Source: Oasisia sp. SBJ-2009 (lineage: Eukaryota; Annelida; Polychaeta; Sabellida; Siboglinidae). Taken from it: a stretch of 64,000 nt of DNA. The stretch is taken from NCBI GenBank assembly GCA_964017155.1, contig OZ024856.1:44452878-44516877 (forward strand), given 5' to 3'. This document shows positions 55,939 through 64,000 of this stretch, one piece after another; positions within the stretch are counted from its first letter, which is position 1; every line of letters starts with the position of its first letter. The translations under genes were made by a program, and so were the position numbers. Under the pieces are notes generated by a model, which did not search any database, had not been told where the DNA came from, and worked only from the letters and a program-made list of their open reading frames with translations.

Positions 55939-57248
55939 CAGAGCCGTAATGTAACGAAGTACTTTTACTTCGTTACTTTACTTAAGTAGAAAAGTTTACT
56001 TTTCTTGAGTAACGAAGTACATTTTTGGGGAAGTACTTTTACTTGTAACGAAGTACAAATGTGAGTACTTTTTCTAAATGTAACGAAGTACTCATAATTT
56101 CTTTATTAAATTTGCGAAGCTCCTAAAATGTTCCGCGAATGATCTGTGTCAGAAGCACGTGCGGCACTGTTTGCCGTCAGCGTAGATTTATTTTAAAATG
56201 TCACAGGAAACAACAAATAGAAATAACAGATAAGCAGAGACAGACGTGTTAAATGTCCCGGACTGGCCGGATTTCATTTGTTACGTGATGAATTCGGTGA
56301 GATAATTGCAATCTGAAGGTCTGGCGCTGAGCCTGAATTAGGTGTCAACAGGACCACAGCCGGCTATGCTGGTTGCCCCGACTGGGCCGCTCAGAAAACA
56401 ATAGCCAAGAATTATTTTAACTCCTTGTTTTGACCAGACAAGTAAAAACAGCTGCCTTACTATCTTCTTGTGTCTTGCCTGCTGTTGACACAGTTTGTTA
56501 ACTTTACATGATCCTTGTGAATGTCACATGCTAGTTGTATAACGAGAGTTCCCCATTATCGCCCACGGCAAATCTGCCGATCTTTATCATCTGTAGGCTT
56601 ATATATCTGTAATATAGATCAGTGTGTATAACTTAGTGAAATCAGTTTCTATACATATTTACATTAGTCTTTTGAAATAAATGTTGCAATTACACATGAA
56701 GGCATAATTATTATGAAAGGAATGTTGTAACCACATGGTCTAGACCTTCGTCAAATATCACAAATGAAAAAAATTCTACACACGTCCAAGATGACAACAA
56801 TGTTAACAACCCTATAATAACGTGTATATCTTCTACTTATAAATACGATGGTTGCTGTAGTCGTGTTAGTAATCAAACATGATGTAGGCTATTTACAGCC
56901 CGTGTGTAGTGCTGTTTGCACTGTGATACTTATATTTCACACTGTTAAAACATTTATCTATTATGCAGCGAATAAAATATTACTAAAGAAAATTATATCA
57001 GCTTGGTATATATGCTAAATGATATTTTGAATATTTTGTTTTATTCACATTAGTTGGCTGCATCGGTCATTTTAGATCATTACAGGAGAAAAGTACTTTT
57101 GTGTTTACTTCAAGTACAAGTTTTTACTTTTTACTTGTACTTCAAGTACATTTTTATAGCAGTACTTTTACTTTTACTTGAGTAGCTTTTTCTAGAGTTA
57201 CTTTTACTTTTACTCAAGTACAAAATAAATGTACTTGTTACAGCTCTG
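55939..57248. mobile_element. 1310-bp hAT-type element
   Basis: The ends CAGAGCCGTAATGTAACGAA and, inverted, CAGAGCTGTAACAAGTACAT have dense subterminal gtacttttactt and aacgaagtac words. They are bounded by a perfect 8-bp duplication CTGTGGGG (55931-55938 and 57249-57256). No transposase frame remains, so it is non-autonomous. It lies upstream of SNRPD2 coding exon 2. Confidence 0.93.
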
Positions 57249-57702
57249 CTGTGGGGCCCCCAAAATATCCAACTCTTTTTGTATCTATATAGGCCTTTTC
57301 AGTCACACTGCATAGCGATTTATTAATGATGCTGAATAAAATTATGTCAACATTTTTGGGCATTTTATTTTTTGGACTCCCACTATTTTTAGGCTAAATT
57401 CTAACTCTGGATTTGATATAGAATTCTTCAAACAAATTTTGGTGATCTAAATAAAAGAATATTAAACAAATTGTAAACTTCAGTTTGGTCCGTGAGCTCA
57501 ATGATGCACTGCTCAAGTTAATGGTCGGTTCAAATCCGTTAAGATTGTACTGTTTTGCTATTACAATGAATGTTTAAATAACCTGGTAAATTTGAGTATG
57601 AAACTTTATTTATATGTAATGTTATTGCTACTAATGCATAGAAATGTCCACACCACTTTCTTTCATCATGGCACTCCAGTTGACAACCGGTGTACTACAC
57701 AG

Positions 57703-58345
57703 TAAGGGTGGGACAAATCTGGAATTTCACTCAAATTGACTATCCTTGAAACTTTGAGTATGAATCGAATATCGAAATGATTACAAATACTCAGTGGCTT
57801 CGAATTTGATTTGAATATTGAGCACTGCTGAGATGCCATGCCGGGACTTGCATGGCGGCATCATCCCAAGGCCATGGGCACTAGTCTGAGCTGAAGTTGT
57901 CTGCATTGTGGCCATACATATCAATCTTTTTTGTGTACTTTCTGACCTAACCATGAAAACGACTTTTTACAGCCACCAAACTTCTCACATATCTTATGTA
58001 CATAATATATTCACACACTACCTGGGGTATGTTACAAAATCAAATCATTTAACTTCCTGTAAAAAATAAAATTAACAAAACCACACAAAACTTGACATGA
58101 TTTACGCCAGCTGCATGTAGCATAGCGGTTACTGTAACATTGGTAATTTAGGTGACCCATAATTATTGTGACATCGCTACTTAAATTACCTTCACTAATT
58201 CCGGTTTTATCCTAACCTTAAAGCAACCCAAAGCCTAAATAACCCTAAACTAATTCTAACTAATATTAAAATGATCATAAACCCTTATTTGACACTGCCA
58301 ACAAAAGATCCGACACAATGCTGATATTATGGTAGATTATGGTAG
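57703..58345. mobile_element. hAT-like element A, right-truncated copy
   Basis: The left end TAAGGGTGGGACAAATCTGG and the following 620 bp match the copy at 12742. Shared phrases are aaccatgaaaacgactt and ccaccaaacttctcacata. Similarity fades at about 58345 and no right inverted end is present. Confidence 0.85.
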
Positions 58346-59735
58346 ATCTATGATATTTTCTTTGCCATGGCCTCTAGGATTTGAAGTTGTCAGGCCATTA
58401 TTTATAAATGTTACAGTTCTTTAATGTGTATAATTGTCTGTAGTCCGATAATCGTGTTCATGACGTTAATCTTTGTAATGACTATCAAAATCCGTTATGT
58501 GCCATCATGGCTGTTCTAGTTCGTAATTAGTCTGCCATTGGGGCCCAAAAATACCATGGCAAAAAAACGTTGACTAAGATTAACGTGCCATAGAAGTGAT
58601 AGAACCAACCGGGCATTGGTGATTTGTCACTAGTCAAATGTGTTTGGATAACACCAGATGTCCATCGGAGCTTATTAGGGTGGTGGATGGGGAATTTAAG
58701 CAGGATAGGTTGGTACTGGTAGTACATTGTGCCAGTCAGGCCCGTAGAGTTGGACATTTTGGGGACCCGACAGTGAATGTAGGGGCCAGCAGGCCCCCTG
58801 TAAATTTGAACCCTGCTCTAAGTGAATCCCCGATGTGATAAAAAATGTATTACTGTCTTTAATAGATCAAAATGTAAAAAAAAAATCTTCAATTTTGCAC
58901 ATACAGCATGTAAACAATAATGTTAATGATAGGAAAGTCTGGTAAGTGGTGCCACCGTATGGCTCTTTTTGCTATCTCCTCCATATGTAAACGGTTGATA
59001 TGAATTTTGTGAAAGAAAGGTACATTCAACCCCCCCTAAACCATTGTGATTGTCATTGATATTGCAAACGTTCTTCCACACCATCTGGAACAACTACCTC
59101 CAGCGAACCCTAAACTAGTACCGCCATCTACCCGACTTTCCTGTGAAACTTATGACATGTAAACATACCAAACATAAGTGAACTACATGTTGAATTTGAT
59201 CGATAAGATTCAAATGTTATCACGCGACAAGTGTACTGTAGGCGTAGCATAGCCATCATTAGTCGATAGTCGTAGTCACGGTAGTGTATGCATGGTCACC
59301 GGTGTGAAAAATACGGATATTATAACAAGCCTGTAAAATATGTTACCGGTTTATTATAAATTATTTGAACTATCCCTTGTCATACAATATCACACTCAGA
59401 CTGCTGGAATAGTCTCAGCATAACCATTTGGACTCCGTAACCATTTTGCCAAAATGTAAATGAGAAACCATATTATCGCTCATTTTGGCGTGACTGGAGT
59501 CTAGGGACAATAAACATAAACTGTTCTATCCAAATAAAACCATCTAAACCATGGCTAATCACATTCTAAATATACCGTTTAAAATTGTACGTACGTCATA
59601 TTGTCTAAGTACTTTAGCGCAAATATCAGCGCCTTAAAAAAATTATACAAACGCTCAAAACGTTCGCGTAGAAAACGATTTTGCAGAAGTGCACACCAGA
59701 AATATATGTCGACATCCGTCACGTGAAGACATCAA
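58346..59735. other. Upstream region of SNRPD2
   Basis: Contains the two candidate first-exon ATG-donor words mentioned under SNRPD2. No repeat or other gene is recognised. Confidence 0.45.
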
Positions 59736-59737
59736 TT

Positions 59738-59885
59738 GTTGCCGTGGTTCTCTGTTTGTCCTTCTCCAAATCTACAGGCATATCATGGCCAAGTATCAAC
59801 TATATTCTAGCATCATTCTAAATTCAAATAAACTTTTCAGTTATTATTAGAAAGGATTTAGATTTTTTTAGAACGCCTATATATA
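59738..59885 (+). repeat. Direct repeat, left copy
   Basis: The segment attgttgccgtggttctc to gaaaggatttagatttttt recurs at 61942-62075 with small indels. The pair flanks about 2.06 kb containing a GT microsatellite, TA runs and a TIR element. Confidence 0.85.
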
Positions 59886-59890
59886 TAATG

Positions 59891-59895
<5 letters not shown>

Positions 59896-59968
<73 letters not shown>
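59896..59968. repeat. (GT)n microsatellite
   Basis: A pure GT run of about 72 bp. Confidence 0.97.
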
Positions 59969-59969
<1 letters not shown>

Positions 59970-59970
<1 letters not shown>

Positions 59971-60782
59971 CGCGGCATGCCAAAACCAGGCTTTTGTAGG
60001 CAAGTTGACAATTCCATATTATTATTAATTCAATTAGAGGAGATGAAGAGCTTTAAAATGATACCAAGATGAACACTCTATATATCTTGTGTATGGGCGA
60101 AGATATTCCACTTCAAGTGCATAGGTTTGTGGAATGTCACTTCCGAGAAAAATGAGTTTTTAAAGTGATCGGTCGTAAAAAGTGATATCGTGGAACATTA
60201 CCATAGCAACCACATCTTTATACGGCTTCAATTGTCCTGAAATTTTGCATAGACCTAGAGATGGTGTATACTCATAATATGCTTTTTGGTCTGAAAAATG
60301 GACCATTAATTTTGTCAGCGCAACATTTCATAGCTTGCGCCGGGGGTTTGCGCCGGAGGCGAACGTAGCAGCGATCGGGCGGCCTAAAATGGCCTACCCC
60401 GATGTTGAACAAATCATAAAAATAAAAGTTCTCGACGGATTTGATTTATTTTTATGTTATTTAGCAGCTAAAACGTATGGCTACATTTTCTCGCAGGAAG
60501 TACGAAATGTATCCGTTCAGTAATTATTTGGGTGCAGGATACTGCGCTAACTTAGCCTAAAAACGGCTTTGTTTTAGGCTAATTATAGCTGTGAAATTAA
60601 TTAGGGGCTTACATTAAAATGCTCATTATTACTCCTTTCAACACTATTTCATGGTATCTATTATGGAAATATTGAAAGATTGATGATTTTGCTGATTGAT
60701 TCCGCCTATAACCCATTTTCGACATTTTGAGGGCATGCTGACTAATTACACCCTGGCGCCGATCGAGAATCTGCGTGCCGCG

Positions 60783-60785
<3 letters not shown>
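59970..60785. other. Sequence between GT and TA microsatellites
   Basis: Nothing recognised. The 62-codon plus frame at 60335 has no similarity. Confidence 0.5.
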
Positions 60786-60995
<210 letters not shown>

Positions 60996-61850
60996 CCTAA
61001 AGGCAGCTTATGTCGACCAGTGCCTAGAGGACTGGCTTATGTAGACCAGACGTATTTTTTTATTTAATACATTTGTCAAAGATGTAAAACTGGAACATTG
61101 TTTCTAATACTAATGTTTAACACATAATAAAAGTTCATCAAAATATTTCAATAAATACCTTATTTATTGAAATATTTTGATATTGGCAATATGCCAAAAA
61201 AAATCGGTCTACATAAAACCGCGTAATGCCGATTTATGTAGACCGGAGCAACGCCGGAAACTGCATATATTTAGTTAACCTTTTTTTGCTGTAGACGCCG
61301 AATCTAGCTATGTTGTGATACATGTTTATGCAGTAAATTTAACAATTTAGTGAATGCTGTAAAATTAATTGCCGAATACCAACGGCAACACCGACATTCG
61401 AGGCATCTATCAGTCCGCAACAAAGACAAAATGCAAGTTTTACTAATTTACACATAATAATATAGCCTTTTGCATCAGTATGAAGCATATCATACACTGA
61501 ACACGAAACTCCAACCCATCGTTCGATATATTATATCCATAACTATATATTTATAAGAACTTTGACCCGGTACACATAACCCGGCACACAATATACTCAA
61601 AAATATGCACGGCGCTGGAGAAAACATGCTCAAAATCATTTAAGATGTTGTTCATTTAAAAATTGATTACGCACAGTACTTCACTGTCATATGAACTGTA
61701 TGCACAAGCAATGGTACTGATCAATTCAATTGTGTTAGTTGTGAACTAACACGTCGAATCTTTATGTAGACCAGTTTTGGTCTACATAAAACAGCGGTCT
61801 ACATAAGTCGGTCCTATATGCATAATCGGTCGACATAAGCTGCCTTTAGG
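60996..61850. mobile_element. 855-bp TIR element with subterminal TTATGTAGACC repeats
   Basis: The left end CCTAAAGGCAGCTTATGTCG and the right end, inverted, are identical through GACC (23 bp). The word ttatgtagacc or its complement ggtctacataa recurs near both ends (about 61018, 61203, 61225, 61761, 61780, 61796), with the related tatgtcgacc at the tips. No long ORF. TA repeats adjoin both sides, so a TA target is possible. Confidence 0.85.
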
Positions 61851-61858
61851 AGTTAGGA

Positions 61859-61937
<79 letters not shown>
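61859..61937. repeat. (TA)n microsatellite
   Basis: A pure TA run of about 75 bp on the right side of the TIR element. Confidence 0.95.
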
Positions 61938-61939
<2 letters not shown>

Positions 61940-61941
61940 TT

Positions 61942-62080
61942 GTTGCCGTGGTTCTCCAAATCTACATGGCCAAGTATCAACTATTCTAGCATCACTCGTT
62001 CAATTAAAGAATTAAGATTCAAATAAACGTTTCAGTTATTATTAGAAAGGATTTGATTTTTTTAGAACGTTTATATATAA
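61942..62080 (+). repeat. Direct repeat, right copy
   Basis: Counterpart of 59738-59885. It lacks the gtttgtccttctc part and has an extra cgttcaattaaagaattaag. Confidence 0.85.
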
Positions 62081-62717
62081 CGATATATATTTTATATATA
62101 CTCTACAGTGGAGGGAAATGCCACTGAACATTGTTTTATAATAATCATAATCGCTATTAAATAGCAAGTAGTCATTAAGATTTTACTCAAGGTTTGAGTC
62201 GCATAGCTTTGCGGCAAATTAATTAAGAGAATTCAAGCAAAACAACTGTTTGTAAGCCTTAATTGATTCGATAGATGGCAGCACGCACTGCCGGGCACTC
62301 GGTAGGTGGCTGTAACCGAGAGATAGAACGTACGACGTTCCGTACAGTGACGCTGTCGCTGCGTTTTCTGTCTGTGACGTCATATAACAATCAAATCGTC
62401 TAACATATTTTTTTTTCGATTTGTTAAATTCAACAAGGAAAGGAGTAATAATATCAATTGAAAGCACCGAAAGGGCGTATTGCTGTATGGATGATAGCGC
62501 TTAATGAGTTCACAAATATATTTTGGCTGCAAAACAAAATAATTTTTTGTCTGCTAATGAAAATAAATTTGATACCGGGCGGAGCTGTCAGAAATTTGCA
62601 AAGCATGTCCTTTCTTGGTATACGATCACATTTACCATCTATTAGTTATGCTTTCCGGCTAGTCACCTTTCTGAAATAATAATAATAATAATAATATGTA
62701 TATGTATATTTATAGGC

Positions 62718-62769
<52 letters not shown>

Positions 62770-64000
62770 CACATATATATATATAATTGTAATTGTATTT
62801 ATTCTGTGTCATTTATATAGGAGATGTCATTATTGTTATCATCTAGTATTATTAAAAATTAAGAACTGTCTGTCCCTTTGAGCAGTTTAGAGCAACTAGA
62901 CTGCTCAATCTGCGCTATGTAAGAACTTACCTTTACATCTTTAGGAGCCATTTACTTCAAATATACATGCCCCTTTTCTTGTTTAGATATTCATAATTTT
63001 ACTTGAAACTAACCATCCATTGTAAGTTTCCACTGGTTAAGCGCATAGCATTCCAAATGGAGTGTCAAGTATAACTATCTACCAAACTACAAACGTTAAT
63101 CAATCTTCATCCACTGCACCAGTTGGTCTTTCTAGTTGGTACTTGTAAGAAGAATACAAGAAAATAACTGCATTATCATGACTTTGAAATATGACAGACA
63201 TATTTTGGCGGTTTTTCAAGTGATACGGCCGTACTCCGTTTTGATACGGATTTTAACTACATTTATGGAGAAAATATTTTTAACCACATTATGCCTTATA
63301 TGCGTCACAAAACTATACTGCCTAATGGAATACTTGTTTACTGTTAGTGAATAAGTAAATCGCTTCGAAACGAGCGAACTAAACCACCGATTACTTTATT
63401 GTAGCGCGTAATAGATGGCGTGCTGGTAAATTTTAGTTCTGGGAACTAGGCGCGTGACAATTATAAAAAGCAGTACAACAAATGGAGCTCGACGCCTAGT
63501 TCAATGTAATCGCCTGCATTTCTGATTTCAAAATGTTGACGCTTGCCAGTGAAACTTCGATGTAGGCGCGAACTGCTGAAATAAATTGTCATTATTTAAT
63601 GACACCGTCTGTTTCGCGGTACGCAGTTTAAACGTGCTGAAGTGACGTAAAACGTCGGTACTCTTGCTGTTAATTAGCCTCAATATATGACAATAATAAA
63701 ACAAAACGTGGAAAAACCGTTTTGAAAATTTAAGGCTTTTATAATAACTTAGGCCAGTTAACTGGAAGATCTGATTAATGATACGGATCGATACGAATTC
63801 TGACAAAATGTTAGGTCAAAAATACGGATTGCCATCCCAAAAATGTGGCAAGTCTGATATGAAGCAAATCCATGTTAAAACCAGATTCAAACGTGTTCCT
63901 ACCAACATTCTGTATTATTGTATCTGCAAAATGCACAACCTGTGGCATATATGACTGTATAAGTCTGTTTGTTCGCATCTCTGTGGTCCGTGTAAACCGA
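62081..64000. other. Right flank, no gene recognised
   Basis: A TA run at 62718-62757 and a TGACGTCA (CRE-like) palindrome at 62375-62382. A ctttgagcag...gcgctatgtaagaa tail at 62874-62935 resembles ends of dispersed retroposons. No coding support. Confidence 0.5.

Overview
The window is animal nuclear DNA. Genes are split by GT-AG introns, coding density is very low, and the spaces are filled with microsatellites, minisatellites, tRNA-derived SINEs, LINE fragments and terminal-inverted-repeat (TIR) DNA transposons. The mix of a conserved USP34, SNRPD2 and invertebrate-type mobile-element ORFs suggests a marine lophotrochozoan, most likely a mollusc; the species is not determined.

Three host genes can be read. 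(1) 556-15773, minus: the 5' part of a USP34 orthologue. Fourteen coding exons were joined by phase and by similarity to vertebrate USP34, giving 959 codons from the initiator Met; the rest of the gene, including the catalytic domain, lies beyond the low-coordinate end. (2) About 39.3 or 44.4 to 50.6 kb, plus: a five-exon gene of about 215 codons whose splice phases all close but whose product I do not recognise. (3) 53513-55671 and beyond, minus: SNRPD2 (spliceosomal Sm D2), with all of the protein except the first one or two codons.

Between USP34 and gene 2 (16.7-23.3 kb) lies a nested graveyard. A decayed ORF of a mobile-element-associated protein family is interrupted once by a 3.36 kb TIR element (17012-20372, itself holding a LINE fragment and a large hairpin) and once by a 5'-truncated CR1-like LINE (20888-22177). 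From 23.6 to 25.3 kb there is an almost perfect 22-bp minisatellite of about 74 copies, open in all frames of both strands. Most of 25-44 kb is intergenic or 5' intronic sequence with microsatellites, a LINE tail, a SINE, a 33-bp minisatellite (37.8-38.9 kb) and a 3-kb decamer array (41.28-44.34 kb) that stops about 90 bp before the first firm exon of gene 2.

The SNRPD2 region and its upstream flank carry several hAT-type elements with 8-bp target duplications, and a TIR element at 60996-61850 with many copies of a subterminal undecamer, embedded in TA repeats.

Points most worth a second look: a triplicated 33-bp segment at the end of USP34 exon 12 that repeats the 5' splice site in phase; a 21-copy 33-bp array in the next intron whose unit looks like a 3' splice site; the nested fossil at 16.7-22.35 kb; the 60996-61850 element; and the unrecognised gene 2. 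I found no CRISPR array, operon or prokaryotic feature.
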